From assembly GCF_002979555.1 (NCBI RefSeq), contig NZ_PCOZ01000001.1:186001-250000 (forward strand): a DNA stretch of 64,000 nucleotides, read 5' to 3'. The position numbers and the translations under genes are program-made. Positions 34,549 through 44,706 of the stretch are shown here, piece after piece (position 1 is the first letter of the stretch; every line of letters starts with the position of its first letter). This DNA is from Pseudomonas sp. MYb60 (GTDB lineage: Bacteria; Pseudomonadota; Gammaproteobacteria; Pseudomonadales; Pseudomonadaceae). The notes below the pieces were generated by a model, which was not told where the DNA came from, did no database searches, and saw nothing but the letters and a program-made list of their open reading frames with translations.

Positions 34549-35673
34549 GTGCGAATCGCGCTGTTATTGACCGCTTGTCTGTTTTGCCTGGGCGCGCAAG
34601 CGGCGCCGGTGGATGTGGCCAGCCTGGACCGCGGCACCTGGCCGGAAAAACTCGCGAGCCCGGCGCTGTTCGATGTGGCCTCGCGCGCGGAAATCCTCAT
34701 GTTCGCGCACGGCCTGCTGGCCAGCGAGTCCCTGGATGAGCCGGCGCTCAAGCAGCGCCTGGGCCTGAAGATCATCAACCTGTCGGCCATCGACGACCTG
34801 CGGCGTCAGCTCTGGCAGCGGCTCCTGGAGAATTACCGCTTCGCCCAGCAGAGCTGTGAAGTGGATGCTTCGTTCTGCTACCTGGTGGAAAACATGGACG
34901 ACCTGCGCGAGCAGGCCGGCAAGTTCGAGGTCAGCGACGATTCTTTCTATATAGGCTGGGCCGCTCCGAGCCGGACCTTCCATGAGCGCTACCTCGATGA
35001 GTTGTTGCGCAAGGCCGCGTTGTTCCCGCAGATCAGCAGCGAAGTCGCGCGGTTCGGCGACCACGAGCGCAACGGTGACGAATTCAACGATCGTCTGTTC
35101 CTGCTGACCTTCGACGACGGCCCGGCACCGATCAACGGCAATACCGACTGGATCGCCGATTACCTGCGCAAGCAGAAGATGAATGCGACCTTCTTCATCC
35201 TCGGCAGCAGCCTGCAAACCCGGGTGGAACGCAGTTCGGCCAGTGACGTGCAGGCCCTGTATCAGGGGCAGTGCGTGGGCACCCAGGGCTGGCAATACCG
35301 TTCCCATAGCCATTGGGTCGAATGGCAAAGTTCCATCACCCGCACGGCAGCGCTGACGCAAAACCTGATGCCGGAGAACTACGTGCCGCTGTTCCGCCCG
35401 CCCTATGGCCAGCGGCGCGCTGACAGCCAGGGTTTCTTCCAGTCACAGGGTTTGCAGGTGGCGTTGTGGGACATCGATTCCCAGGACGATCCGGGCAAGC
35501 TCAAGGCCGAAGAATCGGCGCAACGGGTGCTGACGCTGATGCTGTTATGGCGCAAAGGCGTGATTGTGTTTCATGACACCCAGGACAAGGCGCGGGTGGC
35601 GTTACCGATGTTATTGCAGGCAACGGCGCAGAGTGGGCTGGGTTGGCAGGACTGCCGAGAGGCGTTTCGCTGA
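34549..35673 (+). CDS. Secreted polysaccharide deacetylase family protein
   Basis: Periplasmic or secreted NodB-type deacetylase of 374 aa. Signal peptide MRIALLLTACLFCLGAQA-AP. The NodB domain covers the last two thirds: LLTFDDGPAPINGNTDW (catalytic and metal Asp pair), NATFFILG, SHSHWVEW (metal His pair) and RPPYGQRR, then DIDSQDDPG and VIVFHDTQDKAR. The GTG start at 34549 follows GGAGGGGG. About 200 residues before the domain have no known motif. Substrate could be peptidoglycan or an exopolysaccharide; nearness to alginate genes is not evidence of a link. Confidence 0.87.
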   Translation: MRIALLLTACLFCLGAQAAPVDVASLDRGTWPEKLASPALFDVASRAEILMFAHGLLASESLDEPALKQRLGLKIINLSAIDDLRRQLWQRLLENYRFAQQSCEVDASFCYLVENMDDLREQAGKFEVSDDSFYIGWAAPSRTFHERYLDELLRKAALFPQISSEVARFGDHERNGDEFNDRLFLLTFDDGPAPINGNTDWIADYLRKQKMNATFFILGSSLQTRVERSSASDVQALYQGQCVGTQGWQYRSHSHWVEWQSSITRTAALTQNLMPENYVPLFRPPYGQRRADSQGFFQSQGLQVALWDIDSQDDPGKLKAEESAQRVLTLMLLWRKGVIVFHDTQDKARVALPMLLQATAQSGLGWQDCREAFR

Positions 35674-36012
35674 AGTGCCCGGCCCCGTTGGGGTTGAGGC
35701 ATTCCTGGGGTGATTTTGTGCGACAAATCGATGCAGGCGGACTTCCGACTTTAACGGGGTATATGGCACTCGGCTAGTGCTATTCGTCATCCTGAAAAAT
35801 AAACTTCAAAAAAGCGTCAAAGTGCTTTTTTCTGTCACAGGTTTTGCGGTATTACGAAGTCAGATCGCCGAAACCTGCAACACAGGTGGCGTCTTCCAAG
35901 ACTCCTCATGTGGGCATGCACTTGACGTCCCTCAGGTGCATTCGGTGGTCGAATCGAGGCGCAGCACCGCCCAGGTATTGCGTCGACTGGCTCCCACAAA
36001 AGGTGACCGAGT
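35674..36012. other. Intergenic region before the PhoH gene
   Basis: About 340 bp without a gene. It contains an A-rich/T-rich hairpin at 35808-35831 and otherwise no recognised motif. It must carry the promoter of the PhoH-type gene, but no clear -35/-10 pair stands out. Confidence 0.5.
35808..35831 (+). terminator. Candidate terminator hairpin
   Basis: AAAAAAGC-GTCAAAGT-GCTTTTTT: an eight-pair stem with an eight-base loop, the right arm being a T-run. It lies 135 bases after the deacetylase stop. The stem is AT-rich, so efficiency is doubtful. Confidence 0.45.
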
Positions 36013-37407
36013 ATGGATGATCATGGACGCACCCCTTCTTCCGACCAGCCAATCCTTTATGTGCTTGATACCAACGTATTGATCCACGATCCAAACGCAC
36101 TGCTCAATTTCGAAGAACACCACGTCGCCATCCCCATGATCGTGCTTGAGGAACTCGACAAGCTCAAAAGCGGGCACCACAGCGTTGCCGCCGAATGTCG
36201 CCAGGCCATCCGCCTGATCGACAAGACGCTGGGCGAAGCGTCTCCTGAAGACGTTGAAGTCGGCGTGCCGATCCAGCGCGGCAAGAGCGGGCCCAAGGGG
36301 CTGCTGTCGATCCTGATGAGCAAGCGCAGCGAGCCCAACAGCCTGTTGCCGGAAAACCTCAACGACAACAAGATCATCAACCAATTGATCGACCTGCACG
36401 CGCGCGACAAGGACCTGCGCCTGGTGCTGGTGACCAAAGACATCAATATGCGCCTCAAGGCCCGTGCGTGTGGGATCGCGGCCGAGGACTACAGCACCGA
36501 CCAACTGGTCGACGACGTCTCGATGCTGTCCCGTGGGTATCACACCGTGACCGGCTCGTTCTGGGACCTGGTCAGCAAGGTCGAAACCCGTCAGGACCAT
36601 GGCCGCACCTGGCACCAGGTGCAATTGATCGACAACCTGCCGGCCGTGCACATCAATGAATTCATCATCGACGAACAGGGTTTTGTGGGCTGGATCAAAG
36701 AGATCCAGGTCGACAAGCTGCTGATCCTCGACCTGCATCAGGAACCCCTGTTGCACCAGGAAGCCTGGGGCCTGAAACCGCGTGACATCTACCAGAGCCT
36801 GGCGCTGTATGCGCTGCTCGACCCGGATATCCACCTGGTCAACCTGACCGGTGCCGCCGGTTCCGGTAAAACCATCCTCGCCCTGGCCGCTGCCATCGAG
36901 CAGACCATGGTGACCAAGCGTTATCGCCGCATCATCGCCACCCGCAGCGTGCAGGGCCTGGACCAGGAGATCGGTTTCCTGCCCGGCACCGAGGCGGAAA
37001 AAATGGAGCCGTGGCTGGGGGCGATCACCGACAACCTCGAAGCCTTGCACATGGATGACGAAAACACCCATGGCAGCGTCGACTACATCCTCAGCAAAGT
37101 GCCGTTGCAGTTCAAATCCCTCAACTACATCCGAGGTCGCAGCTTCCAGCAGAGCCTGATTTTGATCGATGAATGCCAGAACCTCACGCCGCACCAGATG
37201 AAAACCATCATCACCCGTGCTGGCGCCGGTTCCAAAGTGGTGTGCCTGGGCAACCTGGCACAGATCGACACCCCTTACCTGTCCGCGACCAGCTCCGGGC
37301 TGACTTACCTGACGGAACGCTTCAAAGACTTCCCGAACGGCGTGCACATTGCGCTGCAGGGTGTTCCACGCTCGATTCTGGCCGAGTACGCCGAGTCCCA
37401 CTTGTAA
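36013..37407 (+). CDS. PIN-PhoH family ATPase/ribonuclease
   Basis: Two-domain protein of 464 aa. The N-terminal PIN domain (residues about 14-150) opens with ILYVLDTNVLIHDPNALLNF and has the acidic residues of PIN RNases (LVLVTKDINMRLKA). The C-terminal PhoH P-loop domain has NLTGAAGSGKTILALAAA (Walker A) and SLILIDECQNLTPHQMKTI (Walker B). Such PhoH2-type fusions act as RNA helicase/RNases in related systems. The ATG at 36013 gives MDDHGRTPSSDQ. A REP hairpin follows the stop. No operon partner. Confidence 0.9.
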   Translation: MDDHGRTPSSDQPILYVLDTNVLIHDPNALLNFEEHHVAIPMIVLEELDKLKSGHHSVAAECRQAIRLIDKTLGEASPEDVEVGVPIQRGKSGPKGLLSILMSKRSEPNSLLPENLNDNKIINQLIDLHARDKDLRLVLVTKDINMRLKARACGIAAEDYSTDQLVDDVSMLSRGYHTVTGSFWDLVSKVETRQDHGRTWHQVQLIDNLPAVHINEFIIDEQGFVGWIKEIQVDKLLILDLHQEPLLHQEAWGLKPRDIYQSLALYALLDPDIHLVNLTGAAGSGKTILALAAAIEQTMVTKRYRRIIATRSVQGLDQEIGFLPGTEAEKMEPWLGAITDNLEALHMDDENTHGSVDYILSKVPLQFKSLNYIRGRSFQQSLILIDECQNLTPHQMKTIITRAGAGSKVVCLGNLAQIDTPYLSATSSGLTYLTERFKDFPNGVHIALQGVPRSILAEYAESHL

Positions 37408-37415
37408 ATGCGGTC

Positions 37416-37447
37416 AATGTGGGAGGGGGGTTGCCCCCTCCCACATT
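37416..37447. repeat. REP-type hairpin between the PhoH gene and moaC
   Basis: AATGTGGGAGGGGGG-TTGC-CCCCTCCCACATT is a perfect or near-perfect stem, nine bases after the PhoH-type gene stop. It probably works as that gene's terminator. Confidence 0.78.
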
Positions 37448-37496
37448 TTGATCAGTGATAGGTTTACAATCGGTGCTCCTGATCAGGAGTAACCCC

Positions 37497-37970
37497 GTGC
37501 TGACTCATCTCGATTCCCAAGGTCGCGCCCACATGGTCGACGTCACCGACAAAGCCGTGACGTTCCGTGAAGCGGTGGCCGAAGCGCGCGTGCGCATGTT
37601 GCCCGAGACCCTTAAAATGATTGTCGACGGCGCCCATCCCAAGGGCGACGTGTTTGCCGTGGCCCGCATCGCCGGGATCCAGGCTGCGAAAAAAACCAGT
37701 GACCTTATCCCGCTGTGCCATCCGCTGATGCTCACCGGCGTCAAGGTTGAACTGAAGGCCGATGGCGAAGACGCCGTGCACATCCTGGCGCGCTGCAAGC
37801 TCTCCGGCCAGACCGGCGTTGAGATGGAAGCGTTGACCGCGGCCAGCGTCGCGGCCCTGACGATCTACGACATGTGCAAGGCCGTGGACCGCGGCATGAC
37901 CATCGAAACCATTCGCCTGCTGGAAAAGCTTGGCGGCAAGAGCGGGCATTTCAAGGCGGACCAGGCATGA
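37497..37970 (+). CDS. moaC: Cyclic pyranopterin monophosphate synthase MoaC
   Basis: Second step of molybdenum cofactor synthesis, 157 aa. Family motifs: [20 protein letters not shown] at the N-terminus, [30 protein letters not shown] and [23 protein letters not shown] near the C-terminus, with KLGGKSG-F at the end. The GTG at 37497 follows AGGAG by seven bases and fits the family start; a GTG at 37455 lacks a site. The stop overlaps the moaD start (ATGA). Confidence 0.95.
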   Translation: MLTHLDSQGRAHMVDVTDKAVTFREAVAEARVRMLPETLKMIVDGAHPKGDVFAVARIAGIQAAKKTSDLIPLCHPLMLTGVKVELKADGEDAVHILARCKLSGQTGVEMEALTAASVAALTIYDMCKAVDRGMTIETIRLLEKLGGKSGHFKADQA

Positions 37971-38209
37971 GCATCAACGTATTGTTTTTTGCGCGTTACG
38001 CCGAAGCGGTGGGCTTTGATTCGCTGGAGATGGAGGGCGATTTCGCCACCGTCGATGCCGTGCGCCTGGCGCTGGCCAGTGACCCGGAGTTTGCAGTCCT
38101 CAACGAGACGAGCCTGATGTGTGCGCGAAACGAGGAATTGTGCAGTCTTGACGAGCCGGTACATGCCGGAGACGAAATTGCCTTCTTCCCGCCCGTGACC
38201 GGAGGCTGA
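37967..38209 (+). CDS. moaD: Molybdopterin synthase small subunit MoaD
   Basis: Ubiquitin-like sulfur carrier of 80 aa. Start [16 protein letters not shown]; the C-terminus FFPPVTGG carries the obligatory Gly-Gly that is thiocarboxylated by MoeB. Overlaps moaC by four bases and ends two bases before moaE, so the three are translated together. moaA and moaB are not in the window. Confidence 0.94.
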   Translation: MSINVLFFARYAEAVGFDSLEMEGDFATVDAVRLALASDPEFAVLNETSLMCARNEELCSLDEPVHAGDEIAFFPPVTGG

Positions 38210-38211
38210 AA

Positions 38212-38658
38212 ATGGCCATCCGCGTGCAGGTCGAGGCGTTTGATCCCGGTGTTGAAGTCAATGCGATGCATGCAGCCAATGTCGGCGTGGGCGCGGTGGT
38301 GAGTTTTGTCGGGTATGTTCGCGACTTCAATGATGGCCGCGAGGTATCGGGGATGTTTCTTGAACACTATCCCGGCATGACTGAAAAGGCTTTGGCCAAG
38401 ATAGCCGTCGAAGCCGAACAACGTTGGCCGCTGCTCAAGCTCGAGGTGCTGCACCGTATCGGCGCGCTGGAGCCGGGAGAGCCGATTGTGTTCGTCGGGG
38501 TAGCCAGTGCCCATCGCCAGGCGGCGTTTGATGCCTGTGCCTTTGTGATGGACTATTTGAAGACGCGGGCGCCGTTCTGGAAGAAAGAGAACACCAGTGA
38601 GGGGCCGCGTTGGGTGGAAGGGCGCAGCAGCGATCACATTGCCGCAGACCGCTGGTAG
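38212..38658 (+). CDS. moaE: Molybdopterin synthase large subunit MoaE
   Basis: Catalytic subunit of 148 aa that inserts two sulfurs into cyclic pyranopterin. Motifs: VGAVVSFVGYVRDFNDGREV, EHYPGMTEKALAKI, HRIGALEPGEPIVFVGVASAHR and the C-terminal catalytic-Lys region KTRAPFWKKE. Its TAG stop (38656-38658) is the TAG of the GTAGGAGC repeat that begins at 38655. Confidence 0.95.
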   Translation: MAIRVQVEAFDPGVEVNAMHAANVGVGAVVSFVGYVRDFNDGREVSGMFLEHYPGMTEKALAKIAVEAEQRWPLLKLEVLHRIGALEPGEPIVFVGVASAHRQAAFDACAFVMDYLKTRAPFWKKENTSEGPRWVEGRSSDHIAADRW

Positions 38659-38752
38659 GAGCGAGCTTGCTCGCGAAGATCGTTAACGATAACGCGGGGC
38701 CACTGGTGCCCCGTGTTGTTCTCTGGTTTTTCGCGAGCAAGCTCGCTCCTAC
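38655..38752. repeat. REPIN: two inverted REP sequences between moaE and rhlB
   Basis: GTAGGAGCGAGCTTGCTCGC at 38655-38674 and its reverse complement ending at 38752 (arm 38730-38752) form a 98-bp inverted element, identical over 23 bases per arm. Each arm itself holds a small palindrome (GCGAGCTTGCTCGC). The TAG stops of moaE and rhlB fall in the two outer ends. This is the standard structure of a mobilised REP doublet in fluorescent pseudomonads. Confidence 0.9.
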
Positions 38753-40197
38753 GGGCGTTTACGCTCGACCGGGCGCAACAAGTGCGTCGGCGGTGTCTCG
38801 CAGCTGATTTTGCGACCCAGCAGCGCCTCGATCGACGGCAACTGATACGAGTCATCTTCCCCGGCAAAACTGATCGACACACCCGCCGCTCCGGCACGAC
38901 CGGTTCGGCCAATGCGGTGCACGTAGTCGTCCGGCACTTCCGGCAGGGTGAAGTTGATCACGTGGCTGATGCCGTCGATGTGAATCCCACGGCCCGCCAC
39001 ATCAGTGGCCACCAGCACGCGGATCTTGCCTTCGCGAAAGCCCTCCAGCGTCTTGATGCGCTTGTGCTGGGGCACGTCACCGGACAATTGCGCCGCGTTC
39101 ACGCCATCACGCACCAGGCGCTCCTCGATGCGGCGTACCTCGTCCTTGCGGTTGGCGAACACCATCACGCGTTCCCAACCGTTGTCGTTGACCAGGTTGT
39201 AGAGCAGCTTGTACTTGTCGGCACCGGCGACGGCGTAGATGTGTTGCTCGACGTTTTCGCTGGCGACGTTTTCCGCTTCGATCTCGACGATGGACGGGTC
39301 GGTGGTCCACTGCTTGGCGAGGTTCATCACGTCTTCGGTGAAGGTCGCGGAGAACAGCAGGGTCTGACGTTCGGATTTCGGTGGGGTCTGGCGAATGATC
39401 TGACGCACCTGTGGGATGAACCCCATGTCGAGCATGCGGTCAGCTTCGTCCAGCACCATCACTTCGACCATGTCCAAGTGCACGTCGCCGCGCTGGTTGA
39501 AGTCCAGCAGGCGGCCCGGTGTCGCCACCAGGATGTCGCAATGACGGGCTTCGAGGTGCTTGAGCTGCTTGTCGAAGTCCATGCCGCCGACAAACGTCAT
39601 GACGTTGAGGCCGGTGTATTTGGTCAGGTCGGCGGCGTCCTTGGCGATCTGCACCACCAGCTCCCGGGTCGGGGCGATGATCAGTGCGCGTGGTTCGCCC
39701 ATGTAGCGTTCTTTCGGCGGCGGCGTCTGCAGCAACTGGGTGATGATCGAGATCAGGAACGCGGCAGTCTTGCCAGTACCGGTCTGGGCGCGACCGATGG
39801 CGTCTTTGCCGGCGAGGGTGAAGCCCAGCACCTGCGCCTGGATCGGCGTGCAGTAGGGGAAACCCAGGTCCTGGATGGCATGCATCAGTTCAGGGGCCAG
39901 CTTGAAATCATGGAAGCGGGTCTTGCCTTCCTGGGGCTCGACCACGAAGTCTTCGAGTTTCCAAGGGATGACGGGCGGTTTGGGCGCACGTTCGCGGCGC
40001 GGCTTGGGCGCCGGTACGGAGGCTGTTGTCGGTTCAGGCGCGGTCACCGTAGGCGTCGTCGGCGGGGCGACAGGCACCGTCCGAGCGGGCTGATGGCCGT
40101 CATCGCGGCTGCCGGCAGTCGGGACAGGAGCACTGGGAACAGGCGCGAGCGGCTCGGCCTCGCTTTTGCCGAACATCTTCTTGAGTGCTTCGAGCAC
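38749..40197 (-). CDS. rhlB: DEAD-box ATP-dependent RNA helicase RhlB
   Basis: RNA helicase of 482 aa, degradosome-associated in gamma-proteobacteria. Residues 1-95 are a Pro/Ala/Thr-rich linker. Core motifs in order: CTPIQAQVL (Q), AQTGTGKT (I), APTRELVVQ (Ia), [17 protein letters not shown] (II), LFSATFT (III), [12 protein letters not shown] (V), [10 protein letters not shown] (VI). GTG start at 40197 (reads [11 protein letters not shown]). The last codon and TAG stop lie in the REPIN arm. Confidence 0.93.
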   Translation of the reverse strand: MLEALKKMFGKSEAEPLAPVPSAPVPTAGSRDDGHQPARTVPVAPPTTPTVTAPEPTTASVPAPKPRRERAPKPPVIPWKLEDFVVEPQEGKTRFHDFKLAPELMHAIQDLGFPYCTPIQAQVLGFTLAGKDAIGRAQTGTGKTAAFLISIITQLLQTPPPKERYMGEPRALIIAPTRELVVQIAKDAADLTKYTGLNVMTFVGGMDFDKQLKHLEARHCDILVATPGRLLDFNQRGDVHLDMVEVMVLDEADRMLDMGFIPQVRQIIRQTPPKSERQTLLFSATFTEDVMNLAKQWTTDPSIVEIEAENVASENVEQHIYAVAGADKYKLLYNLVNDNGWERVMVFANRKDEVRRIEERLVRDGVNAAQLSGDVPQHKRIKTLEGFREGKIRVLVATDVAGRGIHIDGISHVINFTLPEVPDDYVHRIGRTGRAGAAGVSISFAGEDDSYQLPSIEALLGRKISCETPPTHLLRPVERKRP

Positions 40198-40299
40198 GGT
40201 GATCTCATTAATTGGTTAAGGAATGTACGCCGGCCAGTGTAATGCAAGAAACGGGCGCGGCGTAGTGTGTCTGTCATACGGCTACATAAACGCCGGTTT

Positions 40300-41184
<885 letters not shown>

Positions 41185-41301
41185 TTACAGCGACAGCCTC
41201 TTACCGTTTGACCCCAAAAAAAGCCAACACGGGTCAAGGTCGCCTCAAAAGGGTGCGGTGGGGTTCGAGCTCCGACACAACAAGAGCAACTGGAGGTTTG
41301 A

Positions 41302-42333
41302 ATGAAGGTATTGAAATCCACCCTGGCCATCGTGACTGCGGCGGCTGTACTGGGTGTCAGCGGTTTTGCCCAAGCCGGCGCCACCCTCGATGGCGTGCAG
41401 AAGAAAGGCTTTGTGCAATGTGGCGTGAGTGACGGCCTGCCGGGCTTCTCGGTGCCGGATGCCAGCGGCAAGATCCTCGGGATCGACGCTGACGTGTGCC
41501 GTGCTGTTGCCGCTGCCGTGTTCGGCGACGCGACCAAGGTCAAATTCAGCCAGTTGAATGCCAAGGAGCGTTTCACCGCGCTTCAATCCGGCGAAGTCGA
41601 CATCCTGTCGCGCAACACCACCATGACCAGCTCCCGCGATGCCGGCATGGGCCTCAAATTCCCGGGCTTCATCACCTACTACGATGGCATCGGCTTCCTG
41701 GTCAACAACAAGCTGGGCGTGAAGAGTGCCAAGGAACTGGACGGTGCAACCATCTGCATCCAGGCCGGTACCACCACTGAGCTGAACGTTTCCGACTACT
41801 TCCGTGGCAACGGCCTCAAGTACACCCCGATCACCTTCGACACCTCCGACGAAAGCGCCAAGTCGCTGGAATCCGGTCGTTGCGACGTGCTGACCTCCGA
41901 CAAGTCCCAACTGTTCGCCCAGCGCAGCAAGCTGGCCGCGCCGAAGGACTACGTGGTACTGCCGGAAACCATCTCCAAGGAGCCACTGGGCCCGGTCGTG
42001 CGTAACGGCGACGACGAGTGGCTGGCCATCGTGCGCTGGGTAGGCTACGCCATGCTCAACGCTGAAGAAGCCGGTATCACCTCGAAAAACGTTGAAGCTG
42101 AAGCCAAGTCCACCAAGAACCCGGACGTTGCTCGTCTGCTCGGTGCTGACGGCGAATACGGCAAAGACCTGAAAGTGAAAAAAGACTGGGTTGTGCAGAT
42201 CGTCAAGCAAGTCGGTAACTACGGCGAAGTGTTCGAGCGCAACCTGGGCAAGAGCACCCCGCTGGAAATCGACCGCGGCCTGAACGCGCTGTGGAACGCC
42301 GGCGGCATTCAATACGCACCCCCTGTGCGCTGA
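41302..42333 (+). CDS. aapJ: General L-amino-acid ABC transporter, periplasmic binding protein AapJ
   Basis: Periplasmic receptor of 343 aa for polar amino acids. Signal peptide MKVLKSTLAIVTAAAVLGVSG, cleavage near AQA-GA. AapJ/BztA features: GVQKKGFVQCGVSDGLPGFS, RFTALQSGEVDILSRNTTMT and EPLGPVVRNGDDEWLAIVRW. The ATG follows GGAGG. First gene of aapJQMP; a hairpin separates it from aapQ. Confidence 0.94.
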   Translation: MKVLKSTLAIVTAAAVLGVSGFAQAGATLDGVQKKGFVQCGVSDGLPGFSVPDASGKILGIDADVCRAVAAAVFGDATKVKFSQLNAKERFTALQSGEVDILSRNTTMTSSRDAGMGLKFPGFITYYDGIGFLVNNKLGVKSAKELDGATICIQAGTTTELNVSDYFRGNGLKYTPITFDTSDESAKSLESGRCDVLTSDKSQLFAQRSKLAAPKDYVVLPETISKEPLGPVVRNGDDEWLAIVRWVGYAMLNAEEAGITSKNVEAEAKSTKNPDVARLLGADGEYGKDLKVKKDWVVQIVKQVGNYGEVFERNLGKSTPLEIDRGLNALWNAGGIQYAPPVR

Positions 42334-42349
42334 TCGCTGATGGTTCTGT

Positions 42350-42374
42350 CACCCGGTGGGCCAACCGCCGGGTG
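42350..42374 (+). terminator. Hairpin between aapJ and aapQ (attenuator type)
   Basis: CACCCGGTGG-GCCAA-CCGCCGGGTG forms a ten-pair stem with one G-T pair. Such hairpins after binding-protein genes usually protect the upstream mRNA or lower readthrough so that the binding protein exceeds the permease. The trailing sequence has only a weak T-rich stretch. Confidence 0.6.
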
Positions 42375-42405
42375 ATGTTCTGTTCCATTATTTTCGGGGC
42401 ACTTC

Positions 42406-43587
42406 ATGCAAAAACAAATCGGCGCACCCAAGCAGAAGCTCAGCTTCAGCGACCCCAAAGTGCGTGCGTGGCTCTTCCAGATCATCACGATTGTGGCGGT
42501 GATCTCGCTGGGCTGGTACCTCTTCGACAACACCCAGACCAACCTCCAGCACCGGGGCATTACCTCGGGTTTCGACTTTCTTGAACGCAGTGCCGGCTTC
42601 GGCATCGCGCAGCATTTGATCGACTACACCGAATCGGACAGCTATGCCCGGGTCTTTGTGATCGGCTTGCTCAACACCTTGCTGGTGACCTTCATCGGCG
42701 TGATCCTGGCTACCCTGCTGGGCTTCATCATCGGCGTGGCACGGCTGTCGCCGAACTGGATGATCAACAAGCTGGCCACCGTGTATGTGGAAGTGTTCCG
42801 CAACATTCCGCCGCTGCTGCAAATCCTGTTCTGGTACTTCGCGGTGTTCCTGACCATGCCGGGGCCGCGCAACAGTCACAACTTCGGCGACACCTTCTTT
42901 GTCAGCAGCCGTGGCCTGAACATGCCGGCAGCGATTGCCGCTGACGGGTTCTGGCCGTTTGTAGTGAGCATCGTCGTCGCCATCGTGGCTATCGTGCTGA
43001 TGTCACGCTGGGCCAACAAGCGCTTTGAAGCCACCGGCGTTCCCTTCCACAAATTCTGGGCGGGCCTGGCGTTGTTCATTGTGATCCCTGCGCTGTGCAC
43101 CTTGATCTTCGGTGCGCCGGTGCATTGGGAAATGCCTGAGCTCAAGGGCTTCAACTTTGTTGGCGGCTGGGTATTGATCCCTGAACTGCTGGCACTGACA
43201 CTGGCGCTTACCGTGTACACGGCAGCGTTCATCGCCGAGATCGTGCGCTCGGGCATCAAGTCCGTGAGCCATGGCCAAACCGAAGCGGCACGCTCCCTGG
43301 GCCTGCGCCCCGGGCCGACGCTGCGCAAGGTCATCATCCCGCAGGCCCTGCGGGTGATCATTCCGCCGCTGACCAGCCAATACCTGAACCTGGCGAAGAA
43401 CTCCTCGCTGGCCGCCGGTATCGGTTACCCGGAAATGGTCTCGCTGTTCGCCGGCACGGTGCTCAACCAGACCGGCCAGGCCATCGAAGTCATTGCCATC
43501 ACCATGAGCGTGTACCTGGCGATCAGCATCAGCATTTCCCTGCTGATGAACTGGTACAACAAGCGCATTGCGCTGATCGAGCGGTGA
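42406..43587 (+). CDS. aapQ: Amino-acid ABC transporter permease AapQ
   Basis: Inner-membrane permease of 393 aa of the BztB/AapQ type. About eight hydrophobic segments, including VRAWLFQIITIVAVISLGWYL-like helix 1 and LLVTFIGVILATLLGFIIGV. The ABC permease EAA loop is GQTEAARSLGLRPGPTLRKV. Starts 72 bases after aapJ, ends ten bases before aapM. Confidence 0.93.
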   Translation: MQKQIGAPKQKLSFSDPKVRAWLFQIITIVAVISLGWYLFDNTQTNLQHRGITSGFDFLERSAGFGIAQHLIDYTESDSYARVFVIGLLNTLLVTFIGVILATLLGFIIGVARLSPNWMINKLATVYVEVFRNIPPLLQILFWYFAVFLTMPGPRNSHNFGDTFFVSSRGLNMPAAIAADGFWPFVVSIVVAIVAIVLMSRWANKRFEATGVPFHKFWAGLALFIVIPALCTLIFGAPVHWEMPELKGFNFVGGWVLIPELLALTLALTVYTAAFIAEIVRSGIKSVSHGQTEAARSLGLRPGPTLRKVIIPQALRVIIPPLTSQYLNLAKNSSLAAGIGYPEMVSLFAGTVLNQTGQAIEVIAITMSVYLAISISISLLMNWYNKRIALIER

Positions 43588-43597
43588 GGAAACCAGC

Positions 43598-44695
43598 ATG
43601 AGTTCACATACTTTCAAACCTGACATGCCGCCGCCGACCAAGGTGTTCGGCCCGGTGGCATGGATGCGCGCCAACCTGTTCTCGAGTTGGCTCAACACCC
43701 TGCTGACATTGCTGGCCTTCTACCTGGTCTACCTGGTGGTACCGCCGATCCTGCACTGGGCCATCCTCGACGCCAACTGGGTGGGTACCACGCGCGCCGA
43801 CTGCACAAAGGAGGGCGCCTGCTGGGTGTTCATCCAACAGCGCTTCGGGCAGTTCATGTATGGCTACTACCCCGGTGACCTGCGCTGGCGCGTAGACCTG
43901 ACCGTGTGGCTGGCCATCGTTGGCGTGGCGCCGTTGTTCATCTCGCGCTTTCAGCGCAAGGCGATCTACGGCCTGAGCTTTCTGGTGCTGTACCCGATCA
44001 TCGCGTTTTTCCTGCTGCATGGCGGCATCTTCGGCCTGACCAACGTAGCGACCAGCCAATGGGGCGGCCTGATGCTGACCCTGGTGATCGCCACCGTCGG
44101 CATCGCTGGCGCCTTGCCGCTGGGTATCGTGCTGGCCTTGGGGCGTCGCTCGAACATGCCGGCGATCCGCGTGATCTGCGTGACCTTCATCGAGTTCTGG
44201 CGCGGCGTGCCGTTGATCACGGTGTTGTTCATGTCCTCGGTGATGCTGCCGTTGTTCCTGCCCGAAGGCATGGGCATCGACAAGCTGCTGCGGGCGTTGA
44301 TCGGCGTGATCCTGTTCCAGTCGGCCTACGTGGCTGAAGTGGTGCGTGGTGGCTTGCAGGCGATTCCCAAGGGTCAATACGAAGCCGCTGCCGCGATGGG
44401 CCTGGGCTACTGGCGTTCGATGGGCCTGGTGATTCTGCCGCAAGCCCTGAAGCTGGTGATCCCCGGCATCGTCAACACCTTCATCGCGCTGTTCAAGGAC
44501 ACCAGCCTGGTGATCATCATCGGCCTGTTCGACCTGCTCAACAGCGTCAAGCAAGCCGCCGCCGACCCGAAATGGTTGGGCATGGCCACCGAAGGCTACG
44601 TGTTTGCCGCCCTGGTGTTCTGGATTTTCTGTTTTGGTATGTCGCGCTATTCCATTCATTTGGAACACAAGCTCGACACAGGCCACAAGCGTTAG
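43598..44695 (+). CDS. aapM: Amino-acid ABC transporter permease AapM
   Basis: Second permease subunit, 365 aa. Membrane segments include [21 protein letters not shown] and [24 protein letters not shown] loop [20 protein letters not shown] followed by [16 protein letters not shown]. Pairs with AapQ as heterodimer. The stop is followed by GGAGTT, the ribosome site of aapP. Confidence 0.93.
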   Translation: MSSHTFKPDMPPPTKVFGPVAWMRANLFSSWLNTLLTLLAFYLVYLVVPPILHWAILDANWVGTTRADCTKEGACWVFIQQRFGQFMYGYYPGDLRWRVDLTVWLAIVGVAPLFISRFQRKAIYGLSFLVLYPIIAFFLLHGGIFGLTNVATSQWGGLMLTLVIATVGIAGALPLGIVLALGRRSNMPAIRVICVTFIEFWRGVPLITVLFMSSVMLPLFLPEGMGIDKLLRALIGVILFQSAYVAEVVRGGLQAIPKGQYEAAAAMGLGYWRSMGLVILPQALKLVIPGIVNTFIALFKDTSLVIIIGLFDLLNSVKQAAADPKWLGMATEGYVFAALVFWIFCFGMSRYSIHLEHKLDTGHKR

Positions 44696-44706
44696 GAGTT
44701 GTTGTT

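Noticed and set aside
35768..36082. 101-codon open frame before and into the PhoH-type gene
   Set aside because: Overlaps the true gene start in another frame and has no ribosome site or known motif.
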